Assembly: GCA_029259595.1 (NCBI GenBank)
Contig: JAJDEW010000091.1
Coordinates: forward strand, 1 to 36,109
DNA from: Planctomycetota bacterium
GTDB taxonomy: Bacteria; Planctomycetota; UBA1135; GCA-002686595
DNA length: 36,109 bases
Reading direction: 5' to 3'
Below the pieces are notes generated by a model. That model was not told the DNA's origin, ran no database searches, and saw only the letters and a program-made list of their open reading frames with translations. The position numbers were made by a program, and so were the translations under genes. The first letter of the stretch is position 1; each line of letters begins with the position of its first letter. Positions 7,127-15,293 of the stretch are shown here, piece by piece.

Positions 7127-8182
7127 ATGCAACCCCGACCTTTCGGTTCCGTTCTGTCCCTGGGTCTCGCGTCCGCGCTTCTGCTCTCGGCCGCTCCGCG
7201 CAGCGGCGGTGGCGACGACTTCGACCTCTTCCTGGATTCCACCCTCGCCTTCGATGCCCGTGAAGGCGCGATCACGTTGCCGTTGCACCGCGGCTTCTTC
7301 CAAGGCGAGGAGACCTTCTACGTCTTGACCGCCTCGTCGAGTCGAGACGACGCGCGCGCCCGCGGTTTGAACTGGGCGCCACGTCTGAAGAATGCCCTGG
7401 GCCACGGCAACGCCGTGCAGCACGTCGGCGTGCGCAACGGCGGCTTCACCTTCGTGGGCTCGGTCGACTTCTCGCCCGAGCGCGTCATCGTTCCCGGACC
7501 GCTCGGATTCCCGCCGGACGTCGCGAAGCCGGGCTCGGTCGGCGACGCGAGGTACTCCGCGCTCGTTACGACTGGAAACGGCGTCGTGCTGAACGCGCCG
7601 ATCGTGGCCAACCGCACGGGCGTGCACGATTCGGTGGCCGAGCTGGACATCGATCGGATGACCGTCACCTTCGAGCTGATCGAAGGCCGCTACCACGACG
7701 ACCGGATCCTCTACATCAGCACCGAGGCGTCCGACCCGCCGACGGCCGCGCTCGAGGCTTCGACGTACGCCCCGGCGATGAACGACATCCCCGGCCTGGG
7801 CTCGAACGACGAGCGTACGTCCGCCCGCGCCGCGATCGTGCCGTTCGTGAACGGAGCGACGGGGCGTGACAACCCGGACCGGCAGGGGCTCAACTCCGCG
7901 CTGCTGGGCGAGGGCTCTCCGCTCAACGTCACCGAGATCCATCCCCGCAACCGCGGCAAGATCCCGATCTACTCGCCGATCTGGGACGTGCATCCGGCCG
8001 TCTGGACCGAGAACGCGATCCGCCGCGGCGAGCGCCAGCGCATCGAGCACCACGAGGACATCGCCGATCTCGTCGAGGACGGCTGGGTCGTGAGCGGCGG
8101 CAACGGTCCCCGCAACCCCGAGCTGGGTGGCCTGCGGGCGGGCGGCTTCATCGTCAATTGCCCCATCATGGCGATCGACTGA
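7127..8182 (+). CDS. Secreted protein of unknown function
   Basis: The product has 351 residues. A signal peptide spans about residues 1-25 (SVLSLGLASALLLSAAP), followed by GGGDD. The body contains mixed beta-rich phrases including LPLHRGFFQGEETFYVLT, NWAPRLKNALGHGNA, YSPIWDVHPAVWTENA and, at the end, GGFIVNCPIMAID. The N-terminal part reads like a domain found in uncharacterised exported proteins in which a YSPIWD...NCPxxA tail recurs, but I cannot assign a named family with certainty. No catalytic motif is evident. It is convergent with the DUF1579-like gene and separated from it by a strong hairpin. A GAGGAAG motif eight bases before the ATG may be the ribosome-binding site. Confidence 0.8.
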   Translation: MQPRPFGSVLSLGLASALLLSAAPRSGGGDDFDLFLDSTLAFDAREGAITLPLHRGFFQGEETFYVLTASSSRDDARARGLNWAPRLKNALGHGNAVQHVGVRNGGFTFVGSVDFSPERVIVPGPLGFPPDVAKPGSVGDARYSALVTTGNGVVLNAPIVANRTGVHDSVAELDIDRMTVTFELIEGRYHDDRILYISTEASDPPTAALEASTYAPAMNDIPGLGSNDERTSARAAIVPFVNGATGRDNPDRQGLNSALLGEGSPLNVTEIHPRNRGKIPIYSPIWDVHPAVWTENAIRRGERQRIEHHEDIADLVEDGWVVSGGNGPRNPELGGLRAGGFIVNCPIMAID

Positions 8183-8201
8183 GCGGCGGTCTTCGCACCC
8201 C

Positions 8202-8244
8202 CGAGCGCCGCAGACGCAACGAGCGTCGTCTGCGGCGCTCGTTG
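8202..8244. terminator. Bidirectional hairpin between convergent genes, with an alternative fold
   Basis: GAGCGCCGCAGACG (8203-8216) pairs perfectly with 8227-8240, a 14-bp stem around a 10-base loop; C8202 and G8241 extend it. The loop plus its flank offer a second, exclusive stem: CAACGAGCG (8217-8225) pairs with 8236-8244. It lies in the 78 bp between two convergent genes, so it most likely ends both transcripts. There is no long T tract on either side. Confidence 0.75.
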
Positions 8245-8260
8245 CGTTTCAGGCGCGCGG

Positions 8261-9280
8261 TCAGGCGTCGTCGCGCTCCAGGACCAGCGTGCGAAGCAGC
8301 TCGAGATCGCGCGTGGCCTCGTCGTGGCGAACCGTCTCGATCGTGAGCTCGTCCTCGCCGAGCACGAGGATCTCCTGCCAGCCGGAGGACGCCGTCGGGT
8401 CTTCGAAGACGAAGGCTTCTCCGTCGCTGCGGCCGCGCGCGGAGCGCAGCACGGTGTCCGAGCTCGAGAGTCGCCAGCTCTCCCACGCACCGCTGCGGCT
8501 CACATAGCCGCGAACGGTCAGGCGCTCGTCCCAGTCGGAGTCCGGTCCGGTCCGCGTCCGCACGACGTCCAGGACGAGGCTGTCCTTGCTCAGGAGCTTG
8601 CTCCGCAGGCGCGCCTCACGTTCGGTGCCCGCGGCGTCGATCTCGGTCCCCGTCCAGGAACCGATCAGGGCGTCGAGCGCGCGCGCCTGCGGGTGAGGGG
8701 ACAGGGGGCCTGTGGTCCACGCCGTCCGGAAGAGCTCGTCTTGCGTGACTTCGCTCGCGTCGCGCGTGCGTGTGAACTCCATGATCCAGTCGGTCATCCA
8801 GGTCCTGCCGCCGTCGCTCGTGGACGCGCTGTCCCAGCGCACGCTCCTCGCCAACGCATCCGAGAACGAATAGCGCGTGCGGTTCGGACCCGCCGTCGTC
8901 GTGAAGAACTCGCCGCGTCCATGACGAAAGCTCCCGGACAGGCGACCGAACGTGCCGTTGCCGTCCGTCGTCCAGTTCAGGAGCAGGCTCCAGCGCTGCG
9001 CCTCGGGATCCCAGGCCCGCAGGCTGAAGCCGTTCATGAAGCCACCACGGAACGGCCCCGCCCATTCCTCCAGGATGGCCGCGCCCGCGCACACCGGCGT
9101 GATGCGCGCCCGCGTTCGATCGCCGTCCGTCCAGAGCCCGTCCGGTCCGAGGTGGCGGTTCTGGACCGACCACTCGCCGACCCAGAAGTCGAACTGGCGG
9201 TGTGGATCGGAGTCGGTGTCCGGATCGATGTGGGGGGAGCTCGAGGCGAGGAGGGCGGCGGCGAGAACGAGCGCATGCAT
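8261..9280 (-). CDS. Exported DUF1579-like protein
   Basis: The product has 339 residues. The start at 9280 opens a short signal peptide (HALVLAAALLASSSP). Residues about 28-175 carry the phrase HRQFDFWVGEWSV near the start, typical of DUF1579-like proteins, which have a lipocalin-like beta barrel beginning with FDFWxGxW. A second half (about 195-335) has a similar opening, LDALIGSWTGTEIDAAG, so the protein seems to contain two related barrels. Conserved tryptophans and the lack of catalytic residues suggest a ligand-binding role, but no substrate can be named. Convergent with the gene at 7127-8182. Confidence 0.75.
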   Translation of the reverse strand: MHALVLAAALLASSSPHIDPDTDSDPHRQFDFWVGEWSVQNRHLGPDGLWTDGDRTRARITPVCAGAAILEEWAGPFRGGFMNGFSLRAWDPEAQRWSLLLNWTTDGNGTFGRLSGSFRHGRGEFFTTTAGPNRTRYSFSDALARSVRWDSASTSDGGRTWMTDWIMEFTRTRDASEVTQDELFRTAWTTGPLSPHPQARALDALIGSWTGTEIDAAGTEREARLRSKLLSKDSLVLDVVRTRTGPDSDWDERLTVRGYVSRSGAWESWRLSSSDTVLRSARGRSDGEAFVFEDPTASSGWQEILVLGEDELTIETVRHDEATRDLELLRTLVLERDDA

Positions 9281-9802
9281 GGTGCGATCGTAGCCCGAAG
9301 GGGGGTGGCGCGGACCGCTCGGAGGCGGGCGTCGGTGCGCCGCGGGGGAGTTTCACGTCGAGTTGACGGCGCTCGAACGGGGGAGCGACCGCACGGGCAA
9401 TTCCGAGCCGCGCGCGCGAGTGGCGTGACGCAAGAATTCGCTGCCTGGGTCTGGTGGCCTTGCGTGCGTGGCAAGGCGCAGCGACGACGCGTCTTCGTGG
9501 AGACTCGGAGGAGCTGCAACGTGGCCAGGGGCGGAAGGACGCCAAAGAGTTGTCGCGAATCCTGGCGTCACCCCACTAGATTGGCGCGCCCCCGGAGTCT
9601 CCAGGGACTGCGAAACTTGATTGGTGCACGCCCGGCCGAAGTCGTTGCAGGGACCGAGCTCGAGCCCCGTTGGGCCCGTTCGGGGCCTGGCGCGCGCGAC
9701 GGGTGGCGCCAATCGATGGTTGCGGTCTTTCCACGCGCGATTTCGGGCCCGTCCCGCGACCGGGCCACCACCCAATCGGCTCAGTCCCCTCGGAGAGCCC
9801 CC
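9281..9802. other. Intergenic 522-bp region holding repeat copy A
   Basis: This lies between two divergent genes. It holds the 160-bp repeat (9419-9579). Downstream of it a small hairpin, GCCCCG (9664-9669) with CGGGGC (9681-9686), lies in the leader of the M61 gene. No coding frame with convincing codon use was seen. Confidence 0.6.
9419..9579 (+). repeat. Dispersed 160-bp repeat, copy A
   Basis: This copy aligns over its whole length with 18725-18884, with roughly four in five bases identical and a one-base length difference. Its ends are inverted relative to each other (GTGGCGTGACGC on the left, GCGTCACCCCAC on the right). An inner stem GCCTTGC (9457-9463) with GCAAGGC (9471-9477) is also present. 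The best-conserved core, about 9480-9521, includes GACTCGGAGGAGCTGCAAC, identical in both copies. No open frame is conserved with synonymous changes, so it is probably not coding. It fits a MITE-like element or a structured RNA. Confidence 0.85.
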
Positions 9803-11884
9803 ATGATGATGAGTCGGATCGATTCGACCCCCGTCCGCCCTGGCCTGCGCCTCGCGCCGCTCCTCGCCTTCCTGGCCCCGCTCGCCCTCGGGTCCCTGGC
9901 CTGTGCCGCCACCGCCCAAGCAGCGCAGCGCGGAGCCGGCCAGCGCGTGACCTACGACGTGCTCCTGGACGAGCCTCAGACCCAGATGGTGCGGTTCGCC
10001 TTCGAGTTCCCCGCGCAGGGCGAGGCCGAGGTGGTCTCGTTGCCCGTCTGGCGCCCCGGCCGCTACGAAGTGCTCGATCCGGTCGGCACCCTGCGCGACG
10101 TGCGCGCGTTCTCGGAGGCGGGGGACGAGCTGACCATCCACAAGATCGACAAGACCTCGTGGCGCGTGGAGACCGCGGGCGTCGAGCGCGTTCGGCTCAG
10201 CTACGGGATCTACGCCAACTCGATCGGGGACCGCACGCGCCACGTGGATGCGACGCACGCCTTCCTGTCGGGCTCGTCGGTCTTTTTATTCACCGAGCGG
10301 CTGCGTCAGGCCGAGGTCGAGGTACGGCTCGTGATGCCCGAAGGCTGGCAGGTCGCGGGCGGGCTCGAGCTCGCGGAGGGCAGCGCGCGGACGCTGGTCG
10401 CGCCGAACTACGACGTGCTGGTCGATTCGCCGATCGAGGTCGGGTTGCACGATCGCGTCGTCTTCGAGCACGAGGGTGTGCCGCACGAGATCGTGATCTG
10501 GCCCCAGGGGATCGATTTCGACGAGGAGCACCTGGTCGGGGACTTTTCGAAGCTCGTCGCCGCGCAGGCCGCGATCTTCGACCGCCTGCCGTACACGCGC
10601 TACGTCTTCCTGGTCCACGCCGGAGCCGGGGGCGGAGGGACCGAGCACCTGAACAGCACGATCATGCAGACCTCGCGGCGCGCGCTCGAGGGCAGTCATG
10701 AGCGGACGGACGCCTACAAGAGCTTCCTGGGGCTGGCGGCGCACGAGTTCTTCCACACGTGGAACGTCAAGCAGCTGCGGCCGGCGGGGATCCACCCCTA
10801 CGACTACCTGCACGAGAACTACACCGACCTTCTGTGGGTCGCCGAGGGTGGTACCAGCTATTACGGACCGCTCTCGCTCGCACGTGCCGGGTTGACGAAG
10901 GAGAAGAAGTACATCGACGGCCTGGCCCGTTCGATCGACTCGCTGCGACGGCACCCGGGCGCGAAGGTCCAGAGCCTCTCGGCCTCGTCCTTCGATGCCT
11001 GGACCAAGTTCAACGTGAGCTCGCCGGATGACGTCAACGCCGAGGTCTCGTTCTACAGCAAGGGGGCGTTGGCCTGCTGGCTGCTCGACCTCGAGCTGCG
11101 GCGTCGCACGGACGGCGCGACGGAGCTCGACGCCGTGCTGAAGACGATGTTCGAACGCCACCCGCTCAGCGGTGCCGGCTACACGCAGGCGGACCTGATC
11201 GCTTGTCTGGACGAGCGGTCGAGCTCTTCCTTCGCCGACGTCTTTGCGCGCTACATCGACGGCGTCGAGGAGCTTCCGTTCGAGCAGGCTGTGGACGTCG
11301 TCGGCTTGCGGCTGTGGTTCGAGCCGACGAAGAAGAAGGGCGACGACGACGAGGGCGACGACGAGGGCGAGGGCGAGGGCGACGACGAGGGCGACGACGA
11401 GGGCAACGAGGGCGACGAAGCCGGGGCTGACGAGAGTGCTGCGGAAGAGGACGCCGCAACAGGCGACGAGGACGACCCCGTCGAGCTGCGTCTGAAGCCC
11501 TACCTCGGCCTCGCCCTGCGCGATGGTGGCGCGGGCGCGCTCGTGCGCAACGTGCGCTCGGACGGACCCGCCTACGCCGCGGGAATCCTGCCCGACGACG
11601 AGATCCTGACCCTCGACGGGTTGCGCCTGCGCGCCTCGGACCTCGATCGGCGCCTCGAGCGCAAGCAGATCGGCGAGCGCGTGCGTCTGCACCTCTTGCG
11701 CCGCGACGAGCTCCTGGTCTTCGACGTCGTCCTCGGCGGCGTGGCCGACGGGAAGTGGAAGCTCGAGCGCGTCAAGGAGCCGAGCGCTGCCCAGAAGGCC
11801 GCCTGGGCCGCCTGGATCGGGCACGACTGGCCCGAGAAGAAGACGTCGGAGCCCGCCGTCGAGGCCAAAGACGAGGAGCACTGA
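9803..11884 (+). CDS. M61-family (glycyl aminopeptidase-like) metallopeptidase with PDZ domain
   Basis: The product has 693 residues from the first of three consecutive ATGs, with GGAG seven bases upstream. A signal peptide or lipoprotein-like leader covers about residues 1-40 (LAFLAPLALGSLACAATAQA). An N-terminal M61 beta domain occupies about 45-220, followed by the peptidase domain with HEFFHTWNVKQLRP (zinc ligands His314 and His318, catalytic Glu315) and the third ligand Glu348 in LLWVAEGGTSYYG. Residues about 510-558 are an Asp/Glu/Gly linker. A PDZ domain follows at about 564-650 (YLGLALRDGG, AYAAGILPDDEILTLDG). M61 enzymes remove N-terminal residues such as Gly or Ala; this one is predicted to be periplasmic or exported. 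The domain order is normal for the family; the acidic linker is not. Confidence 0.92.
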   Translation: MMMSRIDSTPVRPGLRLAPLLAFLAPLALGSLACAATAQAAQRGAGQRVTYDVLLDEPQTQMVRFAFEFPAQGEAEVVSLPVWRPGRYEVLDPVGTLRDVRAFSEAGDELTIHKIDKTSWRVETAGVERVRLSYGIYANSIGDRTRHVDATHAFLSGSSVFLFTERLRQAEVEVRLVMPEGWQVAGGLELAEGSARTLVAPNYDVLVDSPIEVGLHDRVVFEHEGVPHEIVIWPQGIDFDEEHLVGDFSKLVAAQAAIFDRLPYTRYVFLVHAGAGGGGTEHLNSTIMQTSRRALEGSHERTDAYKSFLGLAAHEFFHTWNVKQLRPAGIHPYDYLHENYTDLLWVAEGGTSYYGPLSLARAGLTKEKKYIDGLARSIDSLRRHPGAKVQSLSASSFDAWTKFNVSSPDDVNAEVSFYSKGALACWLLDLELRRRTDGATELDAVLKTMFERHPLSGAGYTQADLIACLDERSSSSFADVFARYIDGVEELPFEQAVDVVGLRLWFEPTKKKGDDDEGDDEGEGEGDDEGDDEGNEGDEAGADESAAEEDAATGDEDDPVELRLKPYLGLALRDGGAGALVRNVRSDGPAYAAGILPDDEILTLDGLRLRASDLDRRLERKQIGERVRLHLLRRDELLVFDVVLGGVADGKWKLERVKEPSAAQKAAWAAWIGHDWPEKKTSEPAVEAKDEEH
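11339..11422 (+). repeat. In-frame GACGAGGGC-type tandem repeat encoding an acidic linker
   Basis: Imperfect units of GACGACGAGGGC and GAGGGC repeat through this stretch of the M61 gene and encode alternating Asp-Asp-Glu-Gly and Glu-Gly. All changes keep the reading frame. The tract is likely to vary in length by slippage in multiples of 6 or 12 bases. Confidence 0.85.
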
Positions 11885-11921
11885 CAGGCTCGCACCACCG
11901 CTACGGTCCGGGAGGCCCGCG

Positions 11922-11940
11922 GTGCGCTCGAAGCGCGCAC
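11922..11940. terminator. Short hairpin between convergent genes
   Basis: GTGCGC (11922-11927) pairs with GCGCAC (11935-11940) around a 7-base loop. It lies in the 58-bp gap between the convergent M61 gene and the minus-strand membrane protein. The stem is short and no T tract follows, so terminator function is only plausible from position. Confidence 0.35.
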
Positions 11941-11942
11941 GC

Positions 11943-13757
11943 TCAGGCGGGTACGAGCGGCGCCCGCGGCAGGTTCGTGCTCGTGGACGGCACGTCGATC
12001 ACCGGCTCGTCGCCACCGTGATCGCGGAACACGTGCAAGATGCGTGCGCGTCCCAGATCGTCGTAGTCCGGTTCGGGATAGCCCTTGGCCCGGAACGGAT
12101 GCTCGAGGTCGAACTCGTGGATCAGGACGCGCAGGCCGGGCAGGCCCCCGAAGGGGCGCTCGTTGTCGAGTCGGCGCGCTCCGAAGACGTCGTGATGCTC
12201 GAAGAGCGCGTGCAGCACGCGGCGGAAGCGCCGGTAGCCGACACCGTCCGCGACGAAGATCAGGTCGAGCTCGAGGTCGTTCAGGACCTGGTGCATGTGA
12301 CTGCGGGCGGCGCGGCTGAAGAGCGTGCGGTAGCGCGGTCCGATCTCGGCCGTCTCCGCGTCGTCCTCGGCGTCGCGCGTGAGGCGCGTGACGAACCACA
12401 GATGGGGTGCGATCCAGAAACCCTCGCCGTGCTCGAACTCCCGCGCGGCGGCGAGCTTGAAGAGCCGTTCGAAGCGCCGATCGATCTCGCGCCGCCGCTG
12501 GACGACGTCGCGCCGTCGTAGCGTGTCGGCGAGTGCGGGTGCTTCCAGGTGTTCGGGCTGCACCGCCAGCGGCCACTGCCGTGTCCAGATGAAACCGAGT
12601 GGATCGGCGCCCTCGGTCCACCGGACCGCGACCGTGTTGGCCGCGCGATCGCTGTCCCGCGCGACTGCGAGTCCGACCCGCGCGAGGCCTTCGGCGGCGC
12701 TCTGTTCGGTGCCGGCCGGGAAGTCCACCAGCCGCACCAGGGTCGGAACGGGTCGAGCCGGATCGTGCCAGCGCTCGACCACGGCCTGCACGGTCTCGCT
12801 GACGAGGTAGGGTGCGAGCACCCAGGCCGCGGCCAGGCAGCCGACCTCTCCGAGCCAGTGCGTGACCGGCATCGCGCCCGTCCCCGACCCGCCCCAGGCG
12901 TCCCCACCGGAGGCGAGCGCGAGACCGCTGAACAGCGTCAGTCCGGCGATCAAAAGGCCCGCATCCCACAGCGCGAGACGACTCCAGGTCGGAGGCCCCG
13001 TCGTCGTTGTGGTGGCGTCGCGGGTCGCGTAGACCAGGCGCAACGGCCAGACGCACGGAACGAAGAGGAGGGCGTTGACGAGGGCCGCGCACGCGAGGAC
13101 GACGAGCGGCATCCACGGCGGCAGCAAGCGCGCGAGGAGCACCAACGTCGCCGCGGTCGTCGCACCGGCTGCCAGCGTGAGCGCGCGCCGGCGCTCGGTC
13201 GGAGTCTCGTGCCGCGCCAGGAGACCGTCGACCCGAGCGCTCGTGCCGAAGACCGCGGTCAGCGACGCGAGCACGAGCGGCGCCCACAGACCCGCGAGTG
13301 CGACGAGGTAGAGGACTCCGCTCAGCCCTTGAAGGAGCTCGCGCGCATGACCGGGGAAGAGCGCGCGTGCGAACCCCAGCCCGACGACCAAGGCGACGGC
13401 GCAAGCCAGGACCAACGCGTGTGGCCGCGGGATCCGTTCGGGCAGAGGCGGGGCTCCGCGCAGGTCGACACCGAACGACAGGCGCAACGGTGCCAGCATG
13501 CGCAGGGCAGCGCCGCGCAGACGCGACCGCAAGCGTACGAACGAGCGCTTGTGGAGCGCGACCGCGGCGCTCGCTCCGGTCCACACCGCCAGGACGCCGA
13601 CGATGTCACGCGCGTCGCTCGTCGTCGTGCGGCCGTAGAGCTCGAGCGCCACCAGGAACACGAGCCAGGCGAGCCCGCGCCAGAACCCGCGCTCGCGCGG
13701 ATGCAGGGCGCGCACCAGCGGGCGCAGGAACGGCAGGGTACGGTCGAGAAGCGTCAC
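11943..13757 (-). CDS. Polytopic membrane protein with a large soluble C-terminal domain, unknown function
   Basis: The product has 604 residues from a GTG start six bases after the stop of the decarboxylase gene. About eight hydrophobic segments lie in the first 330 residues (for example near 27-42, 50-68, 112-134, 145-172, 192-214, 217-240, 263-285 and 305-325). The rest, about 335-604, is soluble, with LVRLVDFPAGTEQ, an Arg-rich segment (RRRDVVQRRREIDRRF), and YRRFRRVLHALFEHHDVFG. I recognise no family. The close junction with the decarboxylase suggests it is the last gene of the minus-strand cluster. No catalytic motif is visible; a sensor, transporter partner or membrane-anchored enzyme cannot be told apart. 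Confidence 0.75.
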   Translation of the reverse strand: MTLLDRTLPFLRPLVRALHPRERGFWRGLAWLVFLVALELYGRTTTSDARDIVGVLAVWTGASAAVALHKRSFVRLRSRLRGAALRMLAPLRLSFGVDLRGAPPLPERIPRPHALVLACAVALVVGLGFARALFPGHARELLQGLSGVLYLVALAGLWAPLVLASLTAVFGTSARVDGLLARHETPTERRRALTLAAGATTAATLVLLARLLPPWMPLVVLACAALVNALLFVPCVWPLRLVYATRDATTTTTGPPTWSRLALWDAGLLIAGLTLFSGLALASGGDAWGGSGTGAMPVTHWLGEVGCLAAAWVLAPYLVSETVQAVVERWHDPARPVPTLVRLVDFPAGTEQSAAEGLARVGLAVARDSDRAANTVAVRWTEGADPLGFIWTRQWPLAVQPEHLEAPALADTLRRRDVVQRRREIDRRFERLFKLAAAREFEHGEGFWIAPHLWFVTRLTRDAEDDAETAEIGPRYRTLFSRAARSHMHQVLNDLELDLIFVADGVGYRRFRRVLHALFEHHDVFGARRLDNERPFGGLPGLRVLIHEFDLEHPFRAKGYPEPDYDDLGRARILHVFRDHGGDEPVIDVPSTSTNLPRAPLVPA

Positions 13758-13763
13758 GTCGTG

Positions 13764-15206
13764 TCAGGCCAGTTCCTCTTCGACCTCTCGCGCGGTTTCC
13801 TCCAGCGCGTTCAGGAGCCGGTCCATGTGTCCCAGGGTGGTGCGGAAGTTGACGGGGCAGGCCCGGAACCAGGTGCGCTCCTTCATCCGGGTCGTGCCGA
13901 TCCAGAACTCACCGGCGCGCTCGATGCGCTCGACGACCCGGTGGTGCAAGAGCGCGAGCGCCGTGTTCGGCAGGGCGCGCTCCGGCAGGTAGCGCAGGCA
14001 AATCGCGGACATCGGTGGCTCGACGGCCGGTTCGAAGCGCGGGTGTTCGAGCGCCCGTTGCCACAGGTGCCGCGCCTGTTCGACGTTGGCGTCGACCTGG
14101 CGACCCAGCTCGTCGGCGCCGTAGCGCTCGAGGCTCATCCAGACCTTCAGGCCGCGGAAGCGCCGGCTTTGCTCGAGCCCGTGGACGTAGTACTGGTAGC
14201 GCGTGCCCGCGTCGTCGAACTCGTCCTTCAAGTACGACGGCTTCTGGCCGAAGGAGCGGGTCAGGGCGGTTTCGTCGCGTACCAGGAGCGCTCCGGCGTC
14301 GACCGGCGCGTAGAACCACTTGTGGGGGTCGATCGTGATCGAGTCCGCGAGCTCGATCCCGCGCAACGTGTCCTTCCAGCGCTGCGACAGGAGCAGACCC
14401 CCGCCGTAGGCGGCGTCCGCGTGCAACCACATCCCGTGCTCGTCCGCGATCGCGCGCAGGGCCACCAGGTCGTCGACCGCACCCGTGTTCGTCGAGCCGG
14501 CCATGGCGACGATGCAGGCGGGTGTCACGCCCGCCGCACGATCGGCCTCCAACGCCGCCTGCAAAGCGTCGAGGCGTAGCCGGTAGTCGTCGTCGGTTGG
14601 CAGCGTGCGCAAGCTTTCGCGCCCGAGCCCGACGACGTCGGCGGCCTTGTCGATCGAGACGTGGCGTTCTTCGCTGGTGTAGACGGCGAAGGCGCCGTTC
14701 ACGCCGCCGACCTGGGCCCGTTCCCCGCTCGCGAAGTCGCGCGCGAGCTTCAAGCCGATCAGGTTGGCGGTCATGCCGCCGCTCGTGAGGTTGCCGCCCG
14801 CGCCCGCGCCGTACCCGCTCAGCTCGCACAACCAACGCACGGTCTGACGCTCGAGCGCGACCGCCGCCGGGCCGATCGAGTAGGCCCCCAGGTTCTGATT
14901 GAGGGCGGAGGCGATCAGGTCGCCGATCACGCCGATCGGCAGCGGGCTGGCCGTGATGAGCCCCATGTACCCCCCGCTGCCGGTGTGCGTGCAGTAGGGG
15001 AACAGCTTCTCATCGAGCGTGGCGAGAACTTCGTCCGCCCCGCGACCGGAGCGAGGCACCCCGCCGGAGAAGAGCCGCGCGAGTGCGTCCGGATCGACGT
15101 TCGGAAACACGGGCTGCTCGTCGACCGTTTCGAAGTACGTGGCCAGCCGTTCGATCACGTCGTGTCCGAGGCGGCGAAACTCCCGGGCTTCTTCCTGTGC
15201 ATCCAT
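13764..15206 (-). CDS. Group II PLP-dependent amino-acid decarboxylase
   Basis: The product has 480 residues, the usual length for the aromatic-L-amino-acid/glutamate decarboxylase family. PLP binding is shown by IDPHKWF with the Schiff-base lysine at residue 296, preceded by WLHADAAYGGG, which carries the conserved Asp that contacts the pyridine nitrogen. NLTSGGMTANLIGLKLARDF is the typical phosphate-contacting helix region. The family removes the alpha-carboxyl group of Tyr, Trp, DOPA, Glu or Asp, or in some members acts as an aldehyde synthase; substrate cannot be read from the sequence. It follows the M20 hydrolase gene by 87 bp and precedes the membrane protein by 6 bp. Decarboxylation of an amino acid freed by the M20 enzyme would be a logical step. 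Confidence 0.92.
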   Translation of the reverse strand: MDAQEEAREFRRLGHDVIERLATYFETVDEQPVFPNVDPDALARLFSGGVPRSGRGADEVLATLDEKLFPYCTHTGSGGYMGLITASPLPIGVIGDLIASALNQNLGAYSIGPAAVALERQTVRWLCELSGYGAGAGGNLTSGGMTANLIGLKLARDFASGERAQVGGVNGAFAVYTSEERHVSIDKAADVVGLGRESLRTLPTDDDYRLRLDALQAALEADRAAGVTPACIVAMAGSTNTGAVDDLVALRAIADEHGMWLHADAAYGGGLLLSQRWKDTLRGIELADSITIDPHKWFYAPVDAGALLVRDETALTRSFGQKPSYLKDEFDDAGTRYQYYVHGLEQSRRFRGLKVWMSLERYGADELGRQVDANVEQARHLWQRALEHPRFEPAVEPPMSAICLRYLPERALPNTALALLHHRVVERIERAGEFWIGTTRMKERTWFRACPVNFRTTLGHMDRLLNALEETAREVEEELA

Positions 15207-15293
15207 GGACGCGAAGCTACCAAACCGGCGCGCGGGAGGCTTCCGGGTGCTTCCGCGCGAACTCGGAAGAGCCGGGCGGCGTGGCGGGGTCGG

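Noticed and set aside
9419..9579. Small minus-strand frames inside both repeat copies with similar peptides
   Set aside because: The peptides are similar only because the DNA is; differences are mostly non-synonymous and no shared start or ribosome-binding site exists.
11339..11422. CRISPR-like array
   Set aside because: Units are 6-12 bp, in frame within a coding region, with no unique spacers.
12549..14579. 676-codon open frame on the plus strand
   Set aside because: It runs antisense across two minus-strand genes, one a clear PLP decarboxylase; long antisense frames are expected at this GC content.
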